A DNA stretch of 64,000 nt from Sideroxydans sp. GTDB lineage: Bacteria; Pseudomonadota; Gammaproteobacteria; Burkholderiales; Gallionellaceae. The stretch's first letter is position 1; every line of letters begins with the position of its first letter. The DNA lies in assembly GCA_029850585.1 (NCBI GenBank), contig JARCRQ010000072.1, forward strand, positions 1 through 64,000, given 5' to 3'. The position numbers and the translations under genes are program-made. The notes beneath the pieces are model-generated. The model was not told the origin of the DNA, made no database searches, and saw only the letters and a list, made by a program, of their open reading frames with translations. This document shows, piece by piece, positions 36,449 through 44,775 of this stretch.

Positions 36449-37830
36449 GCAGCGATGATTTGACGTGCAGGCTTTCCAACCAAGGTAAGCCCGCTCATCC
36501 ATTTACTATGGTGGACACACGGCAATTTGCACTCGTCTACTGGAAACCATAGCTCGATTTTTACTTGCGAGGCATCGGCAGATTTAAGTTCATGCTGCAT
36601 CAATCGCCAGCGATAAGCTTCGACACTCGCGATGTCTTGATACGACTTCCATTGTATTGCAAACTCGTTAACGTTATTTCTTAGAAACTTGAGATCAGGT
36701 GGGAAGGGAGGCTCTTCTCCCAAAAATTCTTTTTTTACATAGTTTTCTGCGTAGTACTTGAAATCAATTATCAAGTAGGTCGGTAGGGGGCCGTCGCCAT
36801 GAGTTTTCACCACAAGATCGGGCTTCCTCACCAAGCCGTCTTCGCCAAAAATTCGGGACCAGTTTCTTTGCCATTCTGAAAGACCACTCGGCCAATAGGC
36901 TGGGTCACAGGTAAAAACGTTGCTTGCACCGTATTCACCAATAGCATACTCAAGGCATGCTGACTCCCACACATGATAAAACCCTTTTAGACCCCAGATA
37001 TCGCCATCCTGACCAGTGAGTCTGCTGTGAAGCAATAGGTCTAGCAGATGATAGAGTTCGCGACTCTCGGCAGAGACCGGTGGTGCAATGCGAATGCAAG
37101 CTTCTAACGCGGCTTGCAACAAGTGCAAGGTCGCTTCCCAATTTTTTGAAAAAAGCGAAGCCTTGGCATCCAGCTCGTTGTCGTCTGCAAAACGGTGCGC
37201 CAACTCTTCCCATTCGGATTGCAATCCGGCACTGATTTCATGCTCTGCTGAATCTGGAAATAGATGGCTCAGCCCGTCCAGTGCCATCCAGCAAGCCAGC
37301 CCGACCATGTCGTTTCCGGTATGACGCATGTGCGTGCGTGGAGCCCAAAGATTCTCAAAAACCGGAGTGCCGTCCGGGAGAAACATGGCTCGTTCCAGGT
37401 TGCGTGAGATATAGCGATGATCGAATTGTGCCGTCAGCCCCGATGCTTTGGTGATTGCCAAAATGTGCGGATCACGCAACTGGCGAATCAACTGCACATA
37501 CAGTGAGAGATGAGAGTAGCCGAAATCGGGAGTGGTGCTGCTAAGGCTAAGAGACTGCCCTCCGTCGCCCTTCAGGAAACCATCACGCGTCGAACGCTGC
37601 TCATAACTCGAACGCGCTACGTCGGAAAAAGCCTCCGAGAATCTTGCAATGGCTCGCGTTAACTCACCGAGGATTTTGGGTTTCTCCTTTACGTCCTTGC
37701 CTGTCGGATAGCCATGTGGAACACGTAGCGTGACAGCTCCGTCCTCCTTCTTACGCAAGCCAACATACGCCTCCCAATCGAGATCTGAGGACGTCTCCAG
37801 TGCTAATTCTTCCCAGTTATGGGCAATCAT
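36418..37830 (-). CDS. mcrC: McrC-like nuclease subunit (type IV restriction)
   Basis: A 470-residue protein paired with an McrB-like GTPase. The C-terminal third has a PD-(D/E)XK core: RKPDLVVKTHGDG...YLIIDFKYYAENYV (D then D-x-K). The N-terminal part is a DUF2357-like region. McrC subunits of type IV systems cut modified DNA once driven by McrB. The ATG overlaps the McrB stop by 4 bp (ATGA). It is more divergent from E. coli McrC than the partner is from McrB, so recognition chemistry is unknown. Confidence 0.78.
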   Translation of the reverse strand: MIAHNWEELALETSSDLDWEAYVGLRKKEDGAVTLRVPHGYPTGKDVKEKPKILGELTRAIARFSEAFSDVARSSYEQRSTRDGFLKGDGGQSLSLSSTTPDFGYSHLSLYVQLIRQLRDPHILAITKASGLTAQFDHRYISRNLERAMFLPDGTPVFENLWAPRTHMRHTGNDMVGLACWMALDGLSHLFPDSAEHEISAGLQSEWEELAHRFADDNELDAKASLFSKNWEATLHLLQAALEACIRIAPPVSAESRELYHLLDLLLHSRLTGQDGDIWGLKGFYHVWESACLEYAIGEYGASNVFTCDPAYWPSGLSEWQRNWSRIFGEDGLVRKPDLVVKTHGDGPLPTYLIIDFKYYAENYVKKEFLGEEPPFPPDLKFLRNNVNEFAIQWKSYQDIASVEAYRWRLMQHELKSADASQVKIELWFPVDECKLPCVHHSKWMSGLTLVGKPARQIIAAYSKKFRLMA

Positions 37831-39197
37831 GTTGGCTTTGATTTTTCCTTAGGCCACGCCATCACGCCGTCGATGAAGGCGGTGACATTCCCATCCGATG
37901 AGAATTCGCCGAATGTGCGCAGCTCATTTTTATCCTTGCCCAATAAGCCTGCTAAAGGAGTGCGGTCACGTGGAAATACATTATCCCAGAGGAAGAACAT
38001 CAGCTTGTTTTTAATGGCAAAAAGTTCAATTGTGGATTCCTCGCCTTGACTATCAGCGATATCGATTGAGATAGACTTATCTGTTGCTGTGCGTGCTGTT
38101 CCATATTTGTCAGATATGTACTCGATTAAATTTTTTGCGAAGTACTGAGGATATTTAAATTTCGAGAAGCCAGTAAGATCAACGTCGTATTCTTTTTCCA
38201 ATACTGGCTTTGCTTTTTCGCACTCTAGGTCTATGTCTTGAAGCGCAGATAACCTTTCTTCTTCAGGATATATTTTCTGCCAATCACTCCATTTTGACTT
38301 GCCTATAAGGGGTGTAAGTAATGCAATTAAGTTTTGGTGCTTTTCTGAAAGCACCATGCCTAAAGGAATAGTTGATTTTTCTGAGCTCTTAGTTTGTGTT
38401 ACTACTGGAGTTGATTTTTTAGCTTTCAAAAACCATAACCCCACCTGCTTATCATCGACGCTTCGTTCTTTGAATTTTTCTGAGATAAAAGCATTGAGTT
38501 TTTCGAGAAATACGTACCAATTATACTGTGCCTGGCGGCCTTGAACTTTTGCATTTTTTTGCCATTCTGGTGCGTTATCTGTTCCAGACCATGTCATAAA
38601 CTCGAATTCCCAACGACGCTTGAAGGCGGTATCCATGTAATACACCGATTCGTCGCTGGTGTTCATGGTGCCGATTAAGGATAAATTTGGCGGCAGAAGA
38701 AGCTTCGAAAACCTATCATCACTCTTTAATTCATCGGGTAAGTCCGTTAATGACTTCCCGTATTCTTGAAGTAATTCCTGCTTTAGCGCAGCCTTAAACA
38801 GCTCGCTTGGATTAATTCCGTACTCCGACCAACCTTTATCGTCACGATCCAGTAATTGAAAGATGTCCCCAAAAATCTGTGCGCAATTGCCCCGGTTAAT
38901 TTCGTCGATGACCAGCAACACTGGTTGCTTTGGGTCGGCATAGGCACGTGCCAAAACTTTGACTAGAGGTCCAGCATGAATGCGATATTCGATATGCCCG
39001 TTCTCAGTCAATGGCATTAGCTTTGCGACAAAATCTCCATAACCATATTCGGGATGAAAGGCCGTCTCGATCATGTCCTGACTTTTGTCCAGATCCTCGC
39101 GCGTTCCGGTGATTTCTAAATCCTCTATTGCCACCTTCCTTACGTGGAAGCTCTTGCCGCACCCAGGCGGCCCAAAGAATATTTTTTGCAATGACAT
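37827..39197 (-). CDS. mcrB: McrB-like AAA+ motor (type IV restriction)
   Basis: A 456-residue AAA+ protein: Walker A FFGPPGCGKSFHV at the very N-terminus, the McrB-type Walker B LLVIDEINRGNCAQIFGDIFQLLD, and sensor LIGTMNTSDESVYYMDTAFKRRW. McrB uses GTP to translocate DNA and activates McrC. There is no N-terminal modified-base reader domain before the motor; the specificity domain may lie in the C-terminal ~170 residues. An XRE-type controller gene lies upstream and divergent. Confidence 0.88.
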   Translation of the reverse strand: MSLQKIFFGPPGCGKSFHVRKVAIEDLEITGTREDLDKSQDMIETAFHPEYGYGDFVAKLMPLTENGHIEYRIHAGPLVKVLARAYADPKQPVLLVIDEINRGNCAQIFGDIFQLLDRDDKGWSEYGINPSELFKAALKQELLQEYGKSLTDLPDELKSDDRFSKLLLPPNLSLIGTMNTSDESVYYMDTAFKRRWEFEFMTWSGTDNAPEWQKNAKVQGRQAQYNWYVFLEKLNAFISEKFKERSVDDKQVGLWFLKAKKSTPVVTQTKSSEKSTIPLGMVLSEKHQNLIALLTPLIGKSKWSDWQKIYPEEERLSALQDIDLECEKAKPVLEKEYDVDLTGFSKFKYPQYFAKNLIEYISDKYGTARTATDKSISIDIADSQGEESTIELFAIKNKLMFFLWDNVFPRDRTPLAGLLGKDKNELRTFGEFSSDGNVTAFIDGVMAWPKEKSKPT

Positions 39198-39326
39198 TTC
39201 AGTACCTTTGAATTTCTTGTCGCACGAATCTACTCGCAGTAAACAACCGGTGAAAATTAACTGCCATCTTCAATTCATCAGCTCCTACGGTTGTGGGAAG
39301 ACGCGATGATAGGGTAAAGATTTAAT

Positions 39327-39345
39327 TCCTCCAACTATAGGAGGA
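39327..39345. promoter_or_regulatory. Inverted repeat over the XRE gene ribosome site
   Basis: TCCTCC, 7-nt spacer, GGAGGA. The second arm is the ribosome site of the XRE gene that starts with TTG at 39350, so a hairpin would block its own translation. It lies in the divergent space between mcrB and the XRE gene. Confidence 0.55.
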
Positions 39346-39349
39346 TTGC

Positions 39350-39592
39350 TTGGACGCTGGTATTGCTTTTGGAAAGGTGCTGCGCCGATTGCGTGAGGCC
39401 GCAGGATTAACACAAGAGCAGTTCGGCTTTGAGGCTGACTTGCGGCGCACATACGTCAGTATTTTAGAGTTGGGTCAGCAGCAACCGTCACTAACGACTA
39501 TTTTTAAGGTCTCGCAAGCACTCAATTGTTCACCTGGTAGCTTGCTCGATATGGTGTCCGAGGAAATGGCGAAGCCTGATAACAAAGGCTAA
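39350..39592 (+). CDS. XRE-family controller protein next to mcrBC
   Basis: An 80-residue single helix-turn-helix protein: LRRLREAAGLTQEQFGFEADLRRTYVSILELGQQQPSLTT. Size and position match controller (C) proteins that regulate restriction genes. It begins with TTG, with an AGGAGG site 5 nt upstream. It is divergent from mcrB, across about 150 bp that should hold the two promoters. A paralogue lies at 40214. Confidence 0.82.
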   Translation: MDAGIAFGKVLRRLREAAGLTQEQFGFEADLRRTYVSILELGQQQPSLTTIFKVSQALNCSPGSLLDMVSEEMAKPDNKG

Positions 39593-39661
39593 GCCACTTC
39601 GACCTACATATCTTTATCCAAAATTTTTGGTACTAGGATTTTGAATCGGTTCAATCGTTTT

Positions 39662-40090
39662 TTAACGCGCCCGTTTCTTACTTACAATCACAAACCCTTG
39701 CATATCGCCCGCCACCTTCAAAGGCAGATCCAGCATCCTATCACCCAATTCAAAGGTTCTCGCGACCGTGGTTTCTGAATTCGACTGAATTACGACACGA
39801 GTAGCATCCTTATCTGTCTTCTCTGCCGTCATTTGCAAAGTTAACTTATCATCACTAAATAATGCCGATGCGGAATCATCATTTTGTGCACGAATAAATC
39901 CACCATTCGCTCGCGCCACTTTGCGAAATAAATTGACCGCATCTTTTACCGACCCTTTGCCTTCTAGCGTCACTGTTGTCGAATTTCCTTTGGTAAATAA
40001 ATCTGCACCTGGAATGGGTGAGCCAAATTCCGCACAACCCGACAAAGCGACCATCCCCAACAGCATGGCAATTGACATACCTAATTTCAT
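39662..40090 (-). CDS. Putative lipoprotein
   Basis: A 142-residue protein with a signal peptide and lipobox (LSGC, Cys at ~19), then a soluble domain with KDAVNLFRKVARANGG. It resembles small conserved periplasmic lipoproteins of unknown role. The start has a GGGGATAGG ribosome region. It is the only clear envelope protein in this part of the island and lies between the two XRE genes. Confidence 0.6.
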   Translation of the reverse strand: MKLGMSIAMLLGMVALSGCAEFGSPIPGADLFTKGNSTTVTLEGKGSVKDAVNLFRKVARANGGFIRAQNDDSASALFSDDKLTLQMTAEKTDKDATRVVIQSNSETTVARTFELGDRMLDLPLKVAGDMQGFVIVSKKRAR

Positions 40091-40213
40091 AACCTATCCC
40101 CTGAAGTAAATTTTAATTCGTAAAGTTTTTAAAGCCGCCGCATTTTGCCCAATATATTGTGAAGACGCAAACGTAACTTGTCCGTAACTTGCTTTGTCAT
40201 CAAGGAGAGTTGT

Positions 40214-40480
40214 GTGGAACCAGAAGTTGCGTTTGGAATAGTGTTGAGGAAATTGCGCAAACAGCGTCAGCTGTCGCAAGAGCTGCTCGCGCATGAGTCC
40301 GGCCTTGAGCGCAATTACATCTCACTATTAGAGTTAGGGCGCAACAGCGCGAGTATCAAGACGCTATTCAAGCTAACGCCTGTTTTGGGTGTATCGGTAT
40401 CAGAATTTATGCAGCAGGTAGAGAGCGTTTTGGCAGTCAAAGCCAGAAAGCCTCGTGTTGAACTTCAGCGTCATCTATGA
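40214..40480 (+). CDS. XRE-family regulator (paralogue)
   Basis: An 88-residue HTH protein: LRKLRKQRQLSQELLAHESGLERNYISLLELGRNSASIKT, clearly related to the protein at 39350. The GTG at 40214, preceded by AAGGAGA, is preferred to the TTG at 40178 because the protein then aligns with its paralogue (EPEVAFGIVLRKLR vs DAGIAFGKVLRRLR). It probably represses neighbouring island genes such as umuDC or the lipoprotein; the target is not known. Confidence 0.8.
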   Translation: MEPEVAFGIVLRKLRKQRQLSQELLAHESGLERNYISLLELGRNSASIKTLFKLTPVLGVSVSEFMQQVESVLAVKARKPRVELQRHL

Positions 40481-40602
40481 AATGCATCGATGACATTCCA
40501 CTAAACCGTGAAAATACAAAGCCTGTGATGTTCAGACTGACCAATTTCCGGCAATTCAGCCAACAAGAATTGTTCTATTGCGTTATACAACACTTCTCGC
40601 TC

Positions 40603-41877
40603 CTACCAAACCTCCGGCAATTCACTCCACTCAGTCGTATAGCAGGGTGACTTACTCTCCCTGCGCATAGCCCATCGCTTCGTTATGCCTGATGCGGCGA
40701 TGGTGAGCGTACCTTTGCCCATCTTCCGATTGATCCTATCCATGACACTCATCGTGTTGTCAGACTTAGCTTGTTCTACCGGATCATCGAATAGCGTAGG
40801 CTGTATCGTCCCTTTGGGCTGTAAAGCCATCAGCAACACCCCGCTTTTCTTGTAGCGATAGCCAGCACGGTAAATCTCATTCAAGCCGTTTAAGGCTGCT
40901 TTGACGAGCTTGGTGGTGTTATCAGTAGGCTGGCTCAATGCCACGATCTTGGAGCTTTGATATTGAGGTTCCCTTTCACTGAATGGATTGGTTCTGACAT
41001 GCACGCATAGGCTTGAGGCAACCGAACCGTCCTGCCGAAGTTTCTCCGCTGCTAGCGTCGTGAAGTACGCAACGGACTCAGCTAGGTCATCAAGATACAT
41101 CACCGGTGAACCGAAGGAGCGAGACACCATGATCTGCTGCCTAGGTGTGCCCACTTCATCAAGTTCAATGCAGGGGTGACCGTTCAGTTCATTGACAGTG
41201 CGCTCCAACACAATCGAGAATTGTTGCCTAATTAACTCCGGATCGGCACAGCGCAGATCCTCGACGGTATGGATACCCATGACAGCAAGCCGCTCAGCAA
41301 TACGTCTTCCAACGCCCCATACGTCGCCCACTGGGATACGGGCAAAGAGCGTGCTGCGTTCAATGCCAGTGAGCATGCCGAAGTCACATACTCCATCATT
41401 ACCTGCAAAGAGTTTCTTGGCGCAGTGGTTGGCAAGCTTAGCGAGTGTCTTGGTATCGGCGATGCCGACACAAACTGGAATGCCAACGCTCTGCTTCACC
41501 GTCATACGAATCTTCTGGGCATAGGCCATTAAGGTTGCCGGGTCGAAGCCATTGAGGTCGAGGAAGCACTCGTCGATGGAATAGATTTCTTGCTTGGGCG
41601 AGAAGTTCGAGAGTATCGACATAACCCGTGCAGACAAGTCACCGTACAAGGTGTAGTTACTGGAATAAGCGATGATGCCGTGCTTCTTGGCGATGTCCTT
41701 CATCTTGAACCAAGGCTCACCCATTTTGATGCCGAGGGCCTTCACTTCGCTTGAACGGGCAACGGCACAGCCATCGTTATTCGATAATACGACTACCAAC
41801 TTACCTTCTAGCTTAGGATTGAACACCCGTTCGCACGAAACGTAAAAGTTGTTGCAATCAACGAGGGCTATGGGCAC
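40603..41877 (-). CDS. umuC: DNA polymerase V catalytic subunit UmuC
   Basis: A 424-residue Y-family translesion polymerase: [45 protein letters not shown] (catalytic SIDE), and [10 protein letters not shown]. The C-terminal clamp/RecA-binding region is present, so it is full length. It follows umuD by 4 bp. Mobile elements often carry umuDC to survive damage and mutate the host; the SOS-like box upstream of umuD fits that use. Confidence 0.95.
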   Translation of the reverse strand: MPIALVDCNNFYVSCERVFNPKLEGKLVVVLSNNDGCAVARSSEVKALGIKMGEPWFKMKDIAKKHGIIAYSSNYTLYGDLSARVMSILSNFSPKQEIYSIDECFLDLNGFDPATLMAYAQKIRMTVKQSVGIPVCVGIADTKTLAKLANHCAKKLFAGNDGVCDFGMLTGIERSTLFARIPVGDVWGVGRRIAERLAVMGIHTVEDLRCADPELIRQQFSIVLERTVNELNGHPCIELDEVGTPRQQIMVSRSFGSPVMYLDDLAESVAYFTTLAAEKLRQDGSVASSLCVHVRTNPFSEREPQYQSSKIVALSQPTDNTTKLVKAALNGLNEIYRAGYRYKKSGVLLMALQPKGTIQPTLFDDPVEQAKSDNTMSVMDRINRKMGKGTLTIAASGITKRWAMRRESKSPCYTTEWSELPEVW

Positions 41878-41881
41878 AGCA

Positions 41882-42316
41882 CTAACCTTTGTGGAACGTC
41901 TTCACGGTAGAGGTGACGACACCCCAGACTTGCAGCTCTTGCCCGTCTTTAAATTCAATCTCTTTGAAGCGATGGTTCTCGGGCTTTAGGATGACTTGTT
42001 CGCCTCGTTTAATGAGTCGCTTAACGGTGAGGTCACCATCCACCACGGCAATGACAATGTCGCCTGATGCTGGCGTGAGCGATTTATCGACTATCAGCAG
42101 GTCATTGTCGAATATCCCAGCTCCAACCATGCTGTTACCTTTTGCGCGCACGAAGAAAGTCGAATCTCTGTGATGAATCAGGTGTTCGTCTAGGCTCAAT
42201 CGTCCTTCGATGTAATCGTCGGCAGGTGATGGGAACCCGGCAGCCACTTTATAGCTGAACAGCGGGATACGGATAGCTTGGCTGACAAGTGCCGGAAACA
42301 GGATGGATTGCTGCAT
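41882..42316 (-). CDS. umuD: UmuD protease/processivity subunit
   Basis: A 144-residue LexA-like self-cleaving protein: the cleavage region KVAAGFPSP, the nucleophile [17 protein letters not shown] and the general-base Lys in DLTVKRLIK. The ATG at 42316 is chosen over the upstream TTG because the [10 protein letters not shown] start is closer to the family length. Followed immediately by umuC. Confidence 0.93.
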   Translation of the reverse strand: MQQSILFPALVSQAIRIPLFSYKVAAGFPSPADDYIEGRLSLDEHLIHHRDSTFFVRAKGNSMVGAGIFDNDLLIVDKSLTPASGDIVIAVVDGDLTVKRLIKRGEQVILKPENHRFKEIEFKDGQELQVWGVVTSTVKTFHKG

Positions 42317-42356
42317 GGAAATCAACGAACTGAGTGAACGTTTGAGCCATCATACA

Positions 42357-42368
42357 GAACGAACGTTC
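42357..42368 (-). promoter_or_regulatory. SOS-like box upstream of umuD
   Basis: GAACGAACGTTC, an exact GAAC-N4-GTTC, 40 bp upstream of the umuD start. This is the form of the Gram-positive DinR/LexA box rather than the usual proteobacterial CTGT-N8-ACAG. It could be a LexA site of an unusual kind or a site for the island's own regulators. Confidence 0.5.
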
Positions 42369-42419
42369 TTAGGTCAACTCTTGAGCGTGTATGAACAAAA
42401 AATACCCCCCATGTGGCCG

Positions 42420-42485
42420 ACTATAAATCCACTATAAATCCACTATAAATCCGCTGTAAATCCACTATAAATCCGCTGTAAATCT
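42420..42485. repeat. Six tandem 11-bp repeats (iteron-like)
   Basis: Six contiguous copies of an 11-bp unit: ACTATAAATCC (four copies) and GCTGTAAATCC-type variants, a pattern close to one turn of the helix. It lies ~55 bp upstream of the SOS-like box and before the nested palindrome. Could be a binding array for a plasmid- or integration-type protein. Confidence 0.85.
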
Positions 42486-42520
42486 ATCGTAATTTTGCCG
42501 CAAATATTCGAGAATATACT

Positions 42521-42779
42521 AGGGCAGGATGCCGGATAGGGCCCTCACGGGCAATCCAGATTTCGATGCTATATCGCTTCGCGTTCTTCGCATTCGACTC
42601 AGGGCTTCGCCCCGAGACCCAATAACCTAATACTGATTATCCCTACAACACATTAAGCATAATTACTTAGTACAAATTCGGGTCTCGGGGCGAAGCCCTG
42701 AGTTGACTGCGAGGAGTTTCATCGTGGCAGTCAACATCCTCGATGTGTGCCGTGAGGCACATATCGGGCATCCTGCCCT
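42521..42779. repeat. 259-bp nested palindrome
   Basis: Three nested inverted arms share one centre: 13 bp at 42521/42767, 8 bp at 42543/42750 (nine unpaired bases on each side between them), and 24 bp at 42597/42680. The middle ~60 bp is AT-rich. The flanks TACT are nearly repeated (TACT|A... and ...T|G|TACT), which could be a target duplication of a MITE. It could also be an origin or a structured RNA. Confidence 0.8.
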
Positions 42780-42861
42780 GTACTTTTGCATTCCAAAAGG
42801 TAGGTAATTGCTCATTTGTAAACTCTAGAAGCACTTTATAGGTATCTATTTTTGCGTCCAT
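42667..42861 (-). CDS. Possible small ORF reading into the palindrome
   Basis: A 64-residue ORF that overlaps the 3' end of the next gene by 26 bp. Its N-terminal half (MDAKIDTYKVLLEFTNEQL) looks protein-like, but its C-terminal half is coded by the palindrome arms. May be a truncated gene cut by insertion of the palindrome. Confidence 0.3.
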   Translation of the reverse strand: MDAKIDTYKVLLEFTNEQLPTFWNAKVQGRMPDMCLTAHIEDVDCHDETPRSQLRASPRDPNLY

Positions 42862-43861
42862 CTACGGCTTCTTTTTCTGCCTTCAACCATTCATCAGCAC
42901 AGCAAATAATATTAAGAATCCAAAACGGGTGTGTAGTCTCTTCATCAATGTCATTAAGCACCTTTAAAAGATACGCAGAAAATTCATTCCAACCTTTAAA
43001 ATCTACGGGGCTGCGGGCTAATAAACTCGAAACGTGCTGAAAATCATTTAATAAATCATCCCATTCTTGAGACACAACATACCAAGGTAACACCATAGTT
43101 TTTTCCACAACCGATTTTAATAGTGAGGAAGTGACAACTCCCTTTGAGAAGTAAAAGGAAGTCTCATCCTCTACGCCACTAATTAACTCAAAGGACTCTT
43201 CAAGATGAGTTCGATTGAACCTATACGCCGCCCACGCACATAAGACCTCTTGAGGAAGCGACTTTTGAAGTTTTATTGCCTTACGATAAGCCGTGTCGTT
43301 AGCAGTTACATCACTAGGTTTGTGCAGCCTGCAGTATTTTCTAAATCCATTTGCTCGCCGAAAACACGCGGAACACCAGTGCGGCGTTTCGTTAGGAAGT
43401 GTGCAGGATATGGCATAAAGAATTGCAGCAACAGCACTTAGACTTTCGCCCTGAATAACTATGATTTTCCAATCCTCACCGGAAATACTGGAATCCCCCT
43501 CCAATACTTGTATAGCTCTTTTCAGGTTATCTGCGAATTTAACAATATTCACTTTTGATTTTAAGTGAGTAGATAACGGGAGCGGTGCTCCCTCAAGACG
43601 AAGTTGTATCCAAACCAAAGAGTCAACCGGGATAACCTCCAAAAGTAATGGATCAAAAAAATCAACTATGCACCGCAGAATTGACTTGCGATTCCAAACG
43701 CTCCCACTCCGATTCCAGTCTGCTATTGCAATGCGATTTGAGGAAATAACTTGAATCAACCGATCAATTGCAAGATGAACGGATGGTGGTGCACGCTTAT
43801 GATCAAGACTTATGGCTTTAAGCCATGGTATCAGCACCTCACTCTCCTCACTTTTAGCCAT
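42836..43861 (-). CDS. Unknown protein with a central Cys/His cluster
   Basis: About 341 residues. The ATG at 43861 is favoured (GAGGTGG ribosome site) over the ORF-track start. A cluster HWCSACFRRANGFRKYCRLH at about residues 185-205 has three Cys and two or three His spaced like a zinc knuckle. The rest is helical with no recognised family. It is AT-richer than its neighbours and lies at the integrase end of the island. A DNA- or RNA-binding role is plausible; I do not assign one. Confidence 0.5.
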   Translation of the reverse strand: MAKSEESEVLIPWLKAISLDHKRAPPSVHLAIDRLIQVISSNRIAIADWNRSGSVWNRKSILRCIVDFFDPLLLEVIPVDSLVWIQLRLEGAPLPLSTHLKSKVNIVKFADNLKRAIQVLEGDSSISGEDWKIIVIQGESLSAVAAILYAISCTLPNETPHWCSACFRRANGFRKYCRLHKPSDVTANDTAYRKAIKLQKSLPQEVLCAWAAYRFNRTHLEESFELISGVEDETSFYFSKGVVTSSLLKSVVEKTMVLPWYVVSQEWDDLLNDFQHVSSLLARSPVDFKGWNEFSAYLLKVLNDIDEETTHPFWILNIICCADEWLKAEKEAVDGRKNRYL

Positions 43862-44077
43862 GTCACCCCACCTCAACAAAGTCATTAGAAAACTCTACTT
43901 ACACTTATCAAATCAGATCATTAATGCAACGAAATCAAATACATTTTCATGCCCTTCAGCCATTAGTGCTGTTAACAAACCTATTTTCCGGAAAAAGGCT
44001 ATGAAAAATCAGGCTGAGGATACCTAAAATCCGCACCAGACGATAATCAAGTTTTTCAACAACAACTGGGGAATTTT

Positions 44078-44431
44078 ATGAGTAAAGCATCAACAATTCA
44101 GAAAAATGAATTGCATAAAGTCAATTTTGATACGTTTGAGATTAATAGAAATCAACTGAGTACAACGCATCTGGAAGTTGAACCCAAGGGGATAACAGCG
44201 AGACAGGCAGTCAAGCGGCTGATGCCAAAATTAATTTTTCTAAAACAAAGAGGTTTTAGCTTTAATCAAATCTTATCTGTGCTAACAGAACATGGACTCC
44301 AATTATCCCAAGCTACCTTTAAGACTTATTACTATGATTTTAAAAATGAGATGAGAAAAGAGTCCACAAAAATTAGAACTAAATCAAGCTCTTCTACATT
44401 CAGAATAAAAGCGAAGCGGGTGTGTGAATGA
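44078..44431 (+). CDS. Small DNA-binding-like protein upstream of integrase
   Basis: A 117-residue protein with GGGGA ribosome site. The core ITARQAVKRLMPKLIFLKQRGFSFNQILSVLTEHGLQLSQATFKTYY looks like the helix-turn-helix region of small plasmid/ICE proteins. It overlaps the excisionase-like gene by 4 bp (ATGA), forming an operon with the integrase. Function uncertain; a mobilisation or directionality factor is possible. Confidence 0.6.
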   Translation: MSKASTIQKNELHKVNFDTFEINRNQLSTTHLEVEPKGITARQAVKRLMPKLIFLKQRGFSFNQILSVLTEHGLQLSQATFKTYYYDFKNEMRKESTKIRTKSSSSTFRIKAKRVCE

Positions 44432-44775
44432 CACATCCAACTAATCTTAGGCGCGGACTTAACAGGCAAGAAGCTGTGGCATATCTAGGCATAAAAGGAA
44501 CATTTTTTGACAAAGAGATTCGACCCAAATTGATTAGCATCAAGATGGGCACTTCAATGATTTTTGACAAACTGGAACTTGACACCATATTTGATCAGTT
44601 TAAGCTCGCAACGGGGGATGTGGGGCCGACCGAGAAAGGATTAGAAAAATGGCCAAAAGAACCCCAGGTATCACTGAAACAAAAGACGGGCGCTGGAGAA
44701 TTGACAAGACCTACCAAGGAACTCGACTTCAGGGACGTTTTGAATCGTATCAAGCAGCGGAAAACTGGTTGCTAA
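44428..44775 (+). CDS. Excisionase/AlpA-like protein
   Basis: A 115-residue protein. Residues ~9-60 (GLNRQEAVAYLGIKGTFFDKEIRPKLISIKMGTSMIFDK) match the winged-helix (HTH_17/AlpA-like) excisionase layout: entry helix, LGI turn, basic Lys strand, and a hydrophobic wing. The C-terminal ~40 residues overlap the integrase N-terminus in another frame (about 127 bp), so translation of the two is linked. Likely sets integration versus excision. Confidence 0.65.
   Translation: MTHPTNLRRGLNRQEAVAYLGIKGTFFDKEIRPKLISIKMGTSMIFDKLELDTIFDQFKLATGDVGPTEKGLEKWPKEPQVSLKQKTGAGELTRPTKELDFRDVLNRIKQRKTGC

Noticed and set aside
42521-42779. Retron ncRNA
   Set aside because: Nested arms suggest it, but no reverse transcriptase lies nearby; the adjacent protein has no RT motifs.
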